A stretch of 64,000 nucleotides of DNA. Origin: Alloalcanivorax gelatiniphagus (GTDB lineage Bacteria; Pseudomonadota; Gammaproteobacteria; Pseudomonadales; Alcanivoracaceae). Under the pieces are notes generated by a model that made no database searches, had not been told where the DNA came from, and worked only from the letters and a program-made list of their open reading frames with translations. Location: the NCBI RefSeq assembly GCF_005938655.1, contig NZ_VCQT01000044.1, forward strand, positions 186,001 to 250,000. Direction: 5' to 3'. A program made the translations under genes and the position numbers. The first letter of the stretch is position 1. Every line of letters starts with the position of its first letter. Below, one piece after another: positions 42,950 through 50,767 of this stretch.

Positions 42950-43702
42950 ATGCAATTCGACTTCAATGGCCGGCGGGTGATCGTGGCCGGCGGTAGCAAG
43001 GGCATCGGCCGCGCCATCGCTCTGGGCTTCGCCCGGGCCGGCGCCCGCGTGTCGGTGTGCGCCCGGGGCGAGGCCGCCCTGGAGACCCTGCGCGAGGACG
43101 CCGCCGGCGACGGCCTGGCCCTGCACACCGCGCCCTGCGATATCGGCGACAAGGCGTCCCTGGAAGGCTATCTGGAAACCGCCCTGGCCGAACTGGGGGG
43201 CCTGGACGTGCTTGTCAATTGCGCCTCCGCGTTCGGCCGCGACGACAACGAGGACGGCTGGATGCGCAGCGTGGAGGTGGACCTGATGGGCACCGTGCGC
43301 GCCGCCCATCTGTGCCTGCCCCACCTGAAACAAAGCCCGGGGGCCACCGTCATCAATATCGCCTCCATCGCCGCCCTGCACGCGTCCACCCGCACCGCCC
43401 CCTACGCCGCCATCAAGGCGGCGGTGGCGCACTACACCGGCAGCTTGGCGGTGGCCATGGCGCCCCACGGGGTACGCGTCAACGGCCTGGCGCCGGGCTC
43501 CATCGAGTTCCCCGGCGGCGTCTGGGACCAGGCCCGCCAGCACAATCCGGATCTCTATCAACGGATACGCGGCGGCATTCCGTTCGGGCGCCTTGGTACC
43601 CCGGAGGAGGTGGCCAACGTGGCCCTGTTCCTGGCCTCCGATCTGGCCAGCTGGATCACCGGCCAGACCCTGGTGGTGGACGGCGGCCAGGTTCTGTCCT
43701 GA
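42950..43702 (+). CDS. Short-chain dehydrogenase/reductase
   Basis: The 250-residue classical SDR has cofactor motif VAGGSKGIGRAIALG, VNCASAFG in place of the NNAG motif, and catalytic Ser in INIASIAAL with Y-A-A-I-K downstream. The C-terminal SITGQTLVVDGG-like segment reads WITGQTLVVDGGQVL. Substrate unknown. It has a GGGAGAGAGA ribosome site before the ATG. Divergent from the amidase, separated by about 177 bp with a short repeated GGCCGCTTGTTG. Confidence 0.9.
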   Translation: MQFDFNGRRVIVAGGSKGIGRAIALGFARAGARVSVCARGEAALETLREDAAGDGLALHTAPCDIGDKASLEGYLETALAELGGLDVLVNCASAFGRDDNEDGWMRSVEVDLMGTVRAAHLCLPHLKQSPGATVINIASIAALHASTRTAPYAAIKAAVAHYTGSLAVAMAPHGVRVNGLAPGSIEFPGGVWDQARQHNPDLYQRIRGGIPFGRLGTPEEVANVALFLASDLASWITGQTLVVDGGQVLS

Positions 43703-43710
43703 GCCCCGCC

Positions 43711-43727
43711 CCGGGCCGAAGGCCCGG
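43711..43727. terminator. Short hairpin between convergent SDR and HAD genes
   Basis: Perfect CCGGGCC-GAA-GGCCCGG stem in the 35-bp gap between two converging stops. No T tract on either side, so it is at best a weak or rho-assisted bidirectional terminator. Confidence 0.4.
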
Positions 43728-43737
43728 CGGCGCGCGC

Positions 43738-44568
43738 TCAGGCCCGCGCCCGTTCCACCCGTTTGCCGTTGGCCAGCATCCGCCGGGCCAGACGGGTGAG
43801 CCCGCCGATGCTGTCCACCACCGCGTCAGGCCGGTGCGGGTGGGTGACGGTGCCGGGGAAGATTTTGTCCAGCCAGCTTTGCGACCAATGGGCGCCGTTG
43901 TAGAAAATGGCGGTGACGCCGGCGTCCTTGGCGGCGATCACATCGGTGGTGCTGTCGCCGGCATACCAGCAATGCTCGCCGGGCGTCAGGCCGAGCTGGT
44001 CCAGGGCCTTGAGCAGCATGTCCGGCGCCGGCTTGCGGTTCTCCACGTCGTCCCCGCACACGGTCACATCGAACAGGTCCTCCCAACCGTTGCCGTCCAC
44101 GATGCGCAGCTCGTGTTCAAAGAAATCCCGCTTGCGGTTGGAGATCACCCCCACCGGCACCCCGGCGGCCCGCAGCCGTTCCAGCTGCGGGCGGATATCC
44201 GGCTCCAGCGGGTGCACGTCGTCCACGTAGTTTTTGTAGCAGGCATCGAAGGCCTCATGGATACGCCGTTTGGCGTCGCCGTCGGCGCCGAACAGCACCT
44301 CGAAGATGTCGGTCCGTGAAATCTTGCGCTGGGCGGTGATCTTCGGGTGCAGCTTGTGATGCTCGCGGACGTATTTCACCAGCTTGGCGTCCTCGATGGT
44401 CTTGGACTCCTGGGGCTCCAGCAGCCGGTCCCACAGACCCAATTCCTCCAGACGCGGCAGCACATCGTCCACGGCGTGGTACATGGCGTCGTGGGTGTCC
44501 ACCAGGGTGGCGTGCCAGTCGATCAGCACCGCCGTCGGCGGTGCGTGGGGCAGTTGCAGAATACTCAC
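43738..44568 (-). CDS. HAD-superfamily hydrolase with altered motif I
   Basis: The 276-residue HAD protein has a phosphoglycolate-phosphatase-like cap (residues 30-130). Motif I reads LIDWHATLVDTHD, giving Asp-x-His where most phosphatases have Asp-x-Asp. Motif II is VGVISNRKRDF, motif III Lys in VENRKPAPDML, and motif IV WYAGDSTTDV. The lost second Asp is the usual general acid/base, so the chemistry may differ, as in phosphonatases where that site also varies. No operon partner. Confidence 0.85.
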   Translation of the reverse strand: MSILQLPHAPPTAVLIDWHATLVDTHDAMYHAVDDVLPRLEELGLWDRLLEPQESKTIEDAKLVKYVREHHKLHPKITAQRKISRTDIFEVLFGADGDAKRRIHEAFDACYKNYVDDVHPLEPDIRPQLERLRAAGVPVGVISNRKRDFFEHELRIVDGNGWEDLFDVTVCGDDVENRKPAPDMLLKALDQLGLTPGEHCWYAGDSTTDVIAAKDAGVTAIFYNGAHWSQSWLDKIFPGTVTHPHRPDAVVDSIGGLTRLARRMLANGKRVERARA

Positions 44569-44670
44569 GGTAGCGCGTCTCCTCGCTGTCCCTTACTCGA
44601 ATGACCTTAACGCAAACCGGCCGGCGGCGCCGCTCATGCCGCCCGGCCTGCGCGGGCGGACGCGGCGGGC

Positions 44671-45105
44671 CTATTTGGCGGCGGCCATTTCCTCCCGGTA
44701 GGTGCCGGCCAGACGGGTTTTGGCTTGCTCATCCAGGGCGCGGCCGGCCAGCTGGAACACTTCCTGTTCCTCTTCGTCCAGGTGGTGGGTGACCAGATGC
44801 TGGAGTTTTTTGGCGGTGGCCACCCAGCCCGGTGAACTGAAGTCGGTGTTCTCCAATTCTTCCACCAGCTCATCGATCTCGTGGTGTTCGGCCACGCTGT
44901 GGCGGGCTTTTTCCTGGGTCAGGTCCTGCTCCATCATCGGCACGTACAGGGCCCGCTCCTCGGCGGCGGCATGGGCGGAGAGTTCCTTCTTCACCTTCTC
45001 GAACAGTTCCTCGCGGCCTTCGCTATCACCGTGGGTTTTGACCAGCAGATCCAGCAGCGTTCGCTGGGTGTCGTGATCGGCGCGCAGCGCTTCGAACAGA
45101 TTCAT
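44671..45105 (-). CDS. Hemerythrin HHE-domain protein
   Basis: The 144-residue four-helix bundle has the diiron-binding His/Glu set: RADHDTQRTLLDLL (helix 1), AHAAAEERALY (HxxxE, helix 2), HHEIDELVEELE (helix 3) and LVTHHLDEEEQEVF (HxxxE, helix 4). It is cytoplasmic. Such proteins bind O2 or NO or buffer iron. The start MNLFEALRADH has AAGGAG nine bases upstream; an ATG three codons earlier sits too close to the site. Neighbour of soxR, fitting a redox-stress theme. Confidence 0.9.
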   Translation of the reverse strand: MNLFEALRADHDTQRTLLDLLVKTHGDSEGREELFEKVKKELSAHAAAEERALYVPMMEQDLTQEKARHSVAEHHEIDELVEELENTDFSSPGWVATAKKLQHLVTHHLDEEEQEVFQLAGRALDEQAKTRLAGTYREEMAAAK

Positions 45106-45190
45106 GGTCTCCATCTCCTTGGCGTTTGCAGGGTTATTACTGTACCGCCAAAGCGCCGCCACGCCGTCCCCGCTTTACCGGAATTTACCC

Positions 45191-45703
45191 TTATTCATCG
45201 CCGCTGCTTTCCCAGCGGCGGGCGCCGGCGCCGGTCTCGGCCAGGGTGTCCCCCGGATTGCGCAGGCGGCAGGCGGTGAGCGACAGGCAGCCGCAGCCAA
45301 TGCAATCGTCGAGCTGGTCGCGCAGCTGGGTGAGATGCTCGATACGCTCGTCCAGATCCTGACGCCAGCGCGCCGACAGGCGCGACCAGTCCCGGGCCGT
45401 GGGACTGCGTCCGGGCGGCAGCGCGGCCAGGGCACCGGCCACCTCCGCCAGCGGAATACCGATCCGTTGCGCCACCTTGATCACCGCCACCCGGCGCAGC
45501 ACGTCGCGGTGGTAGCGGCGCTGGTTGCCGGCGCTGCGGTGGCTTTCGATCAGGCCCTTGCGCTCATAAAAGTGCAGCGCGGACACCGCCACGCCGCTGC
45601 GTTTGGCCACCTCGCCCACGGTCAGGGCCTTGCCCATATCGATGGCCGGCGGGTCCATGGGAGCCTGGCCGGTGACTCCGCCTTGCCGGGTGTTTTTCGT
45701 CAT
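45191..45703 (-). CDS. soxR: Redox-sensitive transcriptional activator SoxR
   Basis: The 170-residue MerR-family regulator has the helix-turn-helix [26 protein letters not shown] and the [2Fe-2S] cluster signature [12 protein letters not shown] near the C-terminus, which together are diagnostic of SoxR. The start at MTKNTRQGG lies within the divergent promoter region; a shorter start at MGKALTV is possible. It is oxidised by superoxide or redox-active compounds and then activates a MerR-type promoter. One such promoter faces the ABC exporter next door. Confidence 0.95.
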   Translation of the reverse strand: MTKNTRQGGVTGQAPMDPPAIDMGKALTVGEVAKRSGVAVSALHFYERKGLIESHRSAGNQRRYHRDVLRRVAVIKVAQRIGIPLAEVAGALAALPPGRSPTARDWSRLSARWRQDLDERIEHLTQLRDQLDDCIGCGCLSLTACRLRNPGDTLAETGAGARRWESSGDE

Positions 45704-45705
45704 TG

Positions 45706-45736
45706 TTGACCTCAATATTGGTTAAGCTTTTATGCT
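45706..45736 (+). promoter_or_regulatory. MerR/SoxR-type promoter with 19-bp spacer before the ABC exporter genes
   Basis: Consensus-like -35 TTGACC and -10 TATGCT are separated by exactly 19 bp, the over-long spacer that MerR-family activators correct. The spacer holds CCTCAATATTGGTTAAG, sharing CCTCAA with the SoxR-box left half. It lies between soxR (left) and the ABC ATPase gene (right), about 65 bp before its GTG. Confidence 0.72.
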
Positions 45737-45804
45737 GCCTTCCCTTTCGTCACGCCACAAGACGTAGAATGGCGTTTTCATCCGTTCAGCCGCGAGGAGC
45801 GTAC

Positions 45805-46743
45805 GTGTCCGACATCATCGCCATCGACGGGCTCAGCAAGACCTACGAGTCCGGGTTCACCGCCCTGCGCGATGTGAACCTGCACATCCGCAAGGGCGAA
45901 ATATTCGCGTTGTTGGGCCCCAACGGCGCGGGTAAGACCACCTTGATCAGTATTGTCTGCGGCATCGTCAACCCGGGGTCGGGCACCGTGACCGTGGATG
46001 GCCATGACATCCGCCGGGACTACCGGGCGGCCCGGGGCCGCATCGGGCTGGTGCCCCAGGAGCTGTCCACCGATGCCTTCGAGACGGTGTGGGCCACGGT
46101 GAGCTTCAGCCGGGGCCTGTTCGGCAAGCCCGCCAATCCGGCCTATGTGGAAAAAGTGCTGCGCGATCTGTCGCTGTGGGATAAGCGCAAGGACAAGATC
46201 ATGGCGCTGTCCGGCGGCATGAAACGGCGGGTGATGATCGCCAAGGCGCTGGCCCATGAACCGGACATTCTGTTTCTCGACGAGCCCACCGCCGGTGTGG
46301 ACGTGGAGCTGCGCCGGGATATGTGGAATCTGGTACGCGGCCTGCGCGAGCGGGGCGTGACCATTATTCTCACCACCCACTATATCGAGGAGGCGGAGGA
46401 AATGGCCGACCGGGTGGGCGTGATCAGCGGTGGCCAGATCATCGTGGTGGAGCACACCCGCACCCTGATGGAAAAGCTGGGCCGCAAGGAACTGCGCCTG
46501 CAATTGGCCGCGCCCCTGGAAACGGTCCCGGCGGCGTTGGCGGATCTGAACCTGGCCGTGGAAGCGGACGGTTACGAACTGGTGTACAGCTTCGACGCCC
46601 GCCACGACCAGGGCGACATCGCCGGGCTGCTGCGCCGGCTCGGCGAACAGGGCATCGAGTTCCGCGATCTGCGCACCCGCGAAAGTTCGCTGGAGGATAT
46701 CTTCGTGGACCTGGTCCACCACCGTGGCACGGGAGACCAGTGA
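45805..46743 (+). CDS. ABC transporter ATP-binding protein (YadG-like exporter)
   Basis: The 312-residue ATPase starts GTG ([16 protein letters not shown]) with GAGGAG upstream; an ATG 12 codons earlier lacks a ribosome site. Walker A is GPNGAGKT, signature LSGGMKRR, Walker [13 protein letters not shown], switch His in [11 protein letters not shown]. Closest architecture is YadG/NodI/DrrA-type ABC-2 exporters. Its stop overlaps the permease start (TGATG). It is probably activated by SoxR, so it likely exports a redox-active or toxic small molecule. Confidence 0.92.
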   Translation: MSDIIAIDGLSKTYESGFTALRDVNLHIRKGEIFALLGPNGAGKTTLISIVCGIVNPGSGTVTVDGHDIRRDYRAARGRIGLVPQELSTDAFETVWATVSFSRGLFGKPANPAYVEKVLRDLSLWDKRKDKIMALSGGMKRRVMIAKALAHEPDILFLDEPTAGVDVELRRDMWNLVRGLRERGVTIILTTHYIEEAEEMADRVGVISGGQIIVVEHTRTLMEKLGRKELRLQLAAPLETVPAALADLNLAVEADGYELVYSFDARHDQGDIAGLLRRLGEQGIEFRDLRTRESSLEDIFVDLVHHRGTGDQ

Positions 46744-47504
46744 TGAACCTGCATGGCGTAAAGGCAATCTACCTGTTCGAGATGGCGCGCACCTGGCGCA
46801 CCCTGCTGCAAAGCATCGCCTCACCGGTGATTTCCACCTCGTTGTATTTCGTGGTGTTCGGCTCGGCGATCGGTTCGCGGATGGTGGAGATCGACGGCAT
46901 CAGCTATGGCGCCTTTATCATTCCCGGTCTGATCATGCTGATGCTGCTCAACGAGAGTATTTCCAACGCGTCCTTCGGCATCTACATGCCCAAGTTCACC
47001 GGCACCATCTATGAGGTGCTGTCGGCGCCAATCTCACCGTTGGAAATCGTGCTCGGCTATGTGGGCGCGGCGGCCAGCAAGTCGATCATTCTGGGCTTGC
47101 TGATTCTGGCCACGTCGCGGCTGTTCGTGGATTTCAGTATTGCCCATCCGTTCGCCATGGTCGGCTTTCTGATGCTCACGGCGGTGACCTTCAGCCTGTT
47201 CGGTTTCATTATCGGGGTGTGGGCGGACGGCTTTGAGAAGCTGCAGATCATTCCCATGATGATCGTCACGCCGCTGACCTTTCTGGGCGGCACCTTCTAC
47301 TCGGTGAACATGCTGCCACCACTCTGGCAGACGGTGACGCTGTTCAATCCGGTGGTGTATCTGGTCAGTGGTTTTCGCTGGAGTTTCTATGGCGTGGCCG
47401 ACGTGCATCTGGCCGTGAGCCTGGGCATGACGCTGCTGTTCATGCTGTTGTGCGTGGGGCTGATTACCTGGATCTTTAAAACCGGCTACCGGTTGCGAAC
47501 CTGA
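46743..47504 (+). CDS. ABC-2 type permease (YadH-like)
   Basis: The 253-residue permease has six hydrophobic helices and the ABC-2 landmarks [30 protein letters not shown] and [18 protein letters not shown]. It pairs with the ATPase encoded just upstream to form a homodimeric exporter. The gene overlap ensures coupling. A REP element follows the stop and separates it from the converging catalase gene. Confidence 0.92.
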   Translation: MNLHGVKAIYLFEMARTWRTLLQSIASPVISTSLYFVVFGSAIGSRMVEIDGISYGAFIIPGLIMLMLLNESISNASFGIYMPKFTGTIYEVLSAPISPLEIVLGYVGAAASKSIILGLLILATSRLFVDFSIAHPFAMVGFLMLTAVTFSLFGFIIGVWADGFEKLQIIPMMIVTPLTFLGGTFYSVNMLPPLWQTVTLFNPVVYLVSGFRWSFYGVADVHLAVSLGMTLLFMLLCVGLITWIFKTGYRLRT

Positions 47505-47520
47505 GCCTGCCCACTCCCCG

Positions 47521-47564
47521 TAGGAGCGGCTTTAGCCGCGATCGCGGTTGAAACCGCTCCTACC
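47521..47564. repeat. REP-type palindromic element between the ABC permease and catalase genes
   Basis: Paired element TAGGAGCGGCTTTAGCCGCG and CGCGGTTGAAACCGCTCCTA, inverted, in the gap between two convergent genes. The arms differ slightly from the mms-operon copies (T for C changes). Confidence 0.85.
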
Positions 47565-47581
47565 GGGCAGGCGGCGAAGGG

Positions 47582-49039
47582 CTATTTCTTCTCGGCGCGT
47601 ACCTTTTCCTCGATGCGCTTGCCGATGGTTTCGTCCACGTTGCGCCAGTATTCAAACACCCGGGACAGCACCGGCTCTTCCACGCCGTCCAGCACATGGC
47701 CGGCCACATTGTTCACCAGCCGGTCCCGGGCGGCGTCATCCATCACCTTGTTCACCAAGTCGTTGGCCTGGTTGAAGTCGCCGTCGTCCGGGCGCAGCGT
47801 GTAGGCGGCGCGCACGAACTCGCCGTCCGCCGCCCATACCGCCTGTTCCGGATAACGTTCCGGGTCCGCCGCCGGGCCGCCCTTGGAGTTCAGGGCATAG
47901 ACCGGGTCGCTGGCGTTACGCATGCGCATGGCGCCGCCCTTGCTGTAACTGTGCACCGGGCATTTCGGTTCGTTGACCGGAATCTGGCGATAGTTCACGC
48001 CCAGCCGGGCGCGGTGGGCGTCGGCGTAGGAGATGGCCCGCGCCAGCAGCATCTTGTCCGGGGAAAGGCCGGTGCCGGGCACGAAGTTGTTGGGCTCGAA
48101 GGCGGCCTGCTCGATTTCGCTGTGGAAGTCGCTGGGGTTGCGGTCCAGGGTCAGCTTGCCCACCTCGTGCAACGGGTAGTCGTCGTGGGGCCATACCTTG
48201 GTCAGGTCGAACGGGTTGATGCGGTAGGTTTTCGCATCCTCGAACGGCATGATCTGCACATGCAGGGTCCAGCTCGGGTGGTCGCCCCGCTTGATCGACT
48301 GGAACAGGTCGCGGCGGTGGTAGTCGGCGTCGCTGCCGGCCATTTCGTCCGCCTGCTGCTGGGTCATGCACTTGATGCCCTGGTCGGTCTTGAAGTGGTA
48401 CTTCACCCAGAACCGCTCGCCGTCGGCGTTCACCCACATGTAGGTATGGCTGGAGTAGCCGTTCATGTGACGCCAGGTGGCGGGCACGCCCCGGTCGCCC
48501 ATCAGCCAGGTGACCTGGTGGGCGGATTCCGGCGCGTTGGTCCAGAAATCCCATTGCATGTCGTTGTCGCGCAGGCCGTTGTCGGCGCGGCGTTTCTGGG
48601 AATGAATAAAGTGCTGGAACTTCATCGGGTCGCGCACGAAAAACACCGGCGTGTTATTGCCGACCATGTCGAAGTTGCCCTGCTCGGTGTAGAACTTCAC
48701 CGCGAAACCGCGCGGATCGCGCCAGGTATCCGGGCTGCCGGCTTCACCGGCCACCGTGGAGAAGCGGATCAGCACGTCGGTTTTCTTGCCCGGTTGCAGG
48801 AAATCCGCCTTGGTGTAGCGGCTCATGTCCCGGGTCACCTGGAAGTGGCCGAAGGCGCCGCCGCCCTTGGCGTGGGGCTGGCGGTCGGGAATCATCTCCC
48901 GGTTGAAGGCGGCCATTTGTTCCATGAGGTAGTGATCGTGCAGTACGATCGGACCATCCGGCCCCACGGACAGGGAATGTTCATCGCTGGCGACCGGGAT
49001 ACCGGCGTCGGTGGTGGTTGGCTTGCGATTGTCACTCAT
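47582..49039 (-). CDS. Monofunctional heme catalase (clade 3, KatA-type)
   Basis: The 485-residue small-subunit catalase has active-site His in [13 protein letters not shown], distal Asn in [12 protein letters not shown], and proximal heme Tyr in [16 protein letters not shown]. The start at [12 protein letters not shown] has AGGAGG upstream. It is cytoplasmic and dismutates H2O2. Convergent with the SoxR-linked ABC exporter genes, though no OxyR or SoxR site before it is visible. Confidence 0.95.
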   Translation of the reverse strand: MSDNRKPTTTDAGIPVASDEHSLSVGPDGPIVLHDHYLMEQMAAFNREMIPDRQPHAKGGGAFGHFQVTRDMSRYTKADFLQPGKKTDVLIRFSTVAGEAGSPDTWRDPRGFAVKFYTEQGNFDMVGNNTPVFFVRDPMKFQHFIHSQKRRADNGLRDNDMQWDFWTNAPESAHQVTWLMGDRGVPATWRHMNGYSSHTYMWVNADGERFWVKYHFKTDQGIKCMTQQQADEMAGSDADYHRRDLFQSIKRGDHPSWTLHVQIMPFEDAKTYRINPFDLTKVWPHDDYPLHEVGKLTLDRNPSDFHSEIEQAAFEPNNFVPGTGLSPDKMLLARAISYADAHRARLGVNYRQIPVNEPKCPVHSYSKGGAMRMRNASDPVYALNSKGGPAADPERYPEQAVWAADGEFVRAAYTLRPDDGDFNQANDLVNKVMDDAARDRLVNNVAGHVLDGVEEPVLSRVFEYWRNVDETIGKRIEEKVRAEKK

Positions 49040-49319
49040 TACGGGTTCTCCCTCCTGCTGTCCGCGCACCCGCATGAACCATCCGGCGGCGCGGCACCAA
49101 AAAACGGCGAGCAGCGGCCCCGGGAATTCCAGGCCGCTTCAATTGCCGTCACGCTTTGGGATACAGTCGCAGGGCATGGCGACCACGGATAGAGGCCGCC
49201 AATCGAACTTTACAAGAATTAATGAACGGTGGGATGGCCCGCGCCACCGGCTCGGCGACCATGGCCAGCCCGGCCGCCGCCGCTTACCATGACTGGAATT
49301 GCAGACAGCGACGACGCCC

Positions 49320-49661
49320 GTGAACCTCGCCCTTACCGACATTTTGCTGCTGGCCGCCCTGGTGATCATGGCGGCGCTGTTCTGGCGCGCCCAGCGCATC
49401 CGCGAGACGGCGCTGCGCGCCACCCGCCGGCATTGCGAACAGGAGCAGGTGTTGTTGCTCGACCAGACCGTGGGCCTCAAGCGGTTGCGGCCGCGCCGCG
49501 ATGAACACGGCCGCCTGCGCCTGTGGCGGCTTTACGAGTTTGAGTTCACGGTCACCGGTGGCGAGCGCTATAAGGGCGAAACGGAAGTGCTGGGGGAGCG
49601 GGTGCGGCGGGTGGTGCTGCCACCACACCGCTTCACCCGCGAGCCGGACCAGCTGCACTGA
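49320..49661 (+). CDS. DUF3301 family membrane protein
   Basis: The 113-residue protein has one N-terminal helix (LTDILLLAALVIMAALFW) and a basic cytoplasmic domain with GLKRLRPRRDEHGRLRLWR and the YEFEFTV strand, as in DUF3301. GTG start chosen because it places the helix at the extreme N-terminus; a TTG seven codons upstream is the alternative. The function of the family is unknown. Convergent with the MscS gene. Confidence 0.82.
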   Translation: MNLALTDILLLAALVIMAALFWRAQRIRETALRATRRHCEQEQVLLLDQTVGLKRLRPRRDEHGRLRLWRLYEFEFTVTGGERYKGETEVLGERVRRVVLPPHRFTREPDQLH

Positions 49662-49671
49662 GCCCGGGGGC

Positions 49672-50514
49672 TCAGACCCGCTGGGCCTCGGCGGCCGGTT
49701 CCGGCTGCTCCAGGTGCACGTCCATTTGCGGGAACGGAATGGCAATGCCGGCCTCGTCGAAGCGCCCTTTGACGCGCTCGGTCAGCGCCCATTTCACCGC
49801 CCAGTAGTCGGCGGTTTTCACCCACGGCCGGCACACCAGGTTGACCGAGCTGTCCGCCAGTTCGCTGACCGCGATGGTGGGGGCCGGCTCCGGCAGGCAG
49901 CGCTCCTCGGCGGCCACCACCTCTTCCAGAATCCGCTTCACCTGGCTCAGGTCCGCGTCATAGGCCACGCCGAACACCAGGTCCAGGCGCCGGGTGGGCT
50001 TCTCGGAATAGTTGACGATGTTGCCGGCCATGATCTTGCCGTTGGGCACCGTGATCACCTTGTTGTCGGCGGTGGTCAGCACGGTGGCGAAGATGCGGAT
50101 CTCGCTGACCGTGCCGGCGGTGCCGGCCACTTCCACGTAGTGCCCTTCCCGGAACAGTCGGAACAGAATCAACATGACGCCGGAAGCGAAGTTGCTCAGG
50201 GAATCCTTCAGGGCCAGGCCCACCGCCAGGCCGGCGGCGCCGACGATGGCCACCAGGGAGGTGGTCTGCACCCCCAGCCGGTCCAGGGCCGCGATCACCA
50301 CGAACAGGAACAGCACCACATGCACCAGGCGGCCGAGAAAACGGGCCACGGTGCTGTCCAGGCGCCGCCCGAGGAGCGTCTGTATCCAGTTGCTGAGGCG
50401 GCCCACGATCCACAGGCCGATCAGGAAGACCAGCAGGGCCGCCAGGATGTTCCAGACGTAGGGCACCAGGTTCTCATTCAGGAAGGCTTGCAGCTGCCCG
50501 GTGTATTGATCCAT
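49672..50514 (-). CDS. Small-conductance mechanosensitive channel (MscS family)
   Basis: The 280-residue channel has three N-terminal helices, with pore helix AIVGAAGLAVGLALKDSLSN followed by the beta domain (HYVEVAGTAGTVSEI) and ITVPNGKIMAGNIVN, all MscS family features. It opens under membrane tension to release osmolytes. The ATG at MDQYTGQL is preceded by GGAG; an ATG five codons earlier is possible. Length matches E. coli MscS (286 aa). Confidence 0.93.
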   Translation of the reverse strand: MDQYTGQLQAFLNENLVPYVWNILAALLVFLIGLWIVGRLSNWIQTLLGRRLDSTVARFLGRLVHVVLFLFVVIAALDRLGVQTTSLVAIVGAAGLAVGLALKDSLSNFASGVMLILFRLFREGHYVEVAGTAGTVSEIRIFATVLTTADNKVITVPNGKIMAGNIVNYSEKPTRRLDLVFGVAYDADLSQVKRILEEVVAAEERCLPEPAPTIAVSELADSSVNLVCRPWVKTADYWAVKWALTERVKGRFDEAGIAIPFPQMDVHLEQPEPAAEAQRV

Positions 50515-50629
50515 CGATACGCGCTCCATTCAGGCGTGAAAAAAGCATAAACATACCCGCCGGCGGCGGGCTGTCCAGACCCGGGTGACTTTTTTTGTTG
50601 ATTAGGCGCCGCGAAGGCTGGAAAGCAAT

Positions 50630-50696
50630 GTAGGAGCGGCTTCAGCCGCGATCCGTGGTGGCGTGCCATCCGCATCGCGGCTGAAGCCGCTCCTAC
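50630..50696. repeat. REP-type palindromic element downstream of the 671-residue lipoprotein gene
   Basis: Two inverted arms, TAGGAGCGGCTTCAGCCGCGAT and ATCGCGGCTGAAGCCGCTCCTA, enclose about 20 bases. They are the most perfect copy in the window and can form a long stem. It lies in the 250-bp gap between the lipoprotein and MscS genes. Confidence 0.9.
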
Positions 50697-50712
50697 GGTG
50701 AACTGGCGGGAC

Positions 50713-50738
50713 AAAAAAAGCCCCGGCGAAGCCGGGGC
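50713..50738 (-). terminator. Rho-independent terminator of the 671-residue lipoprotein gene
   Basis: Stem GCCCCGGC/GCCGGGGC with loop TTC on the minus strand, followed by T7. It sits 30 bp after the lipoprotein stop and matches the canonical layout. Confidence 0.92.
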
Positions 50739-50767
50739 ATAGGCACTTACGGAGAGAGAGGGAGAAT

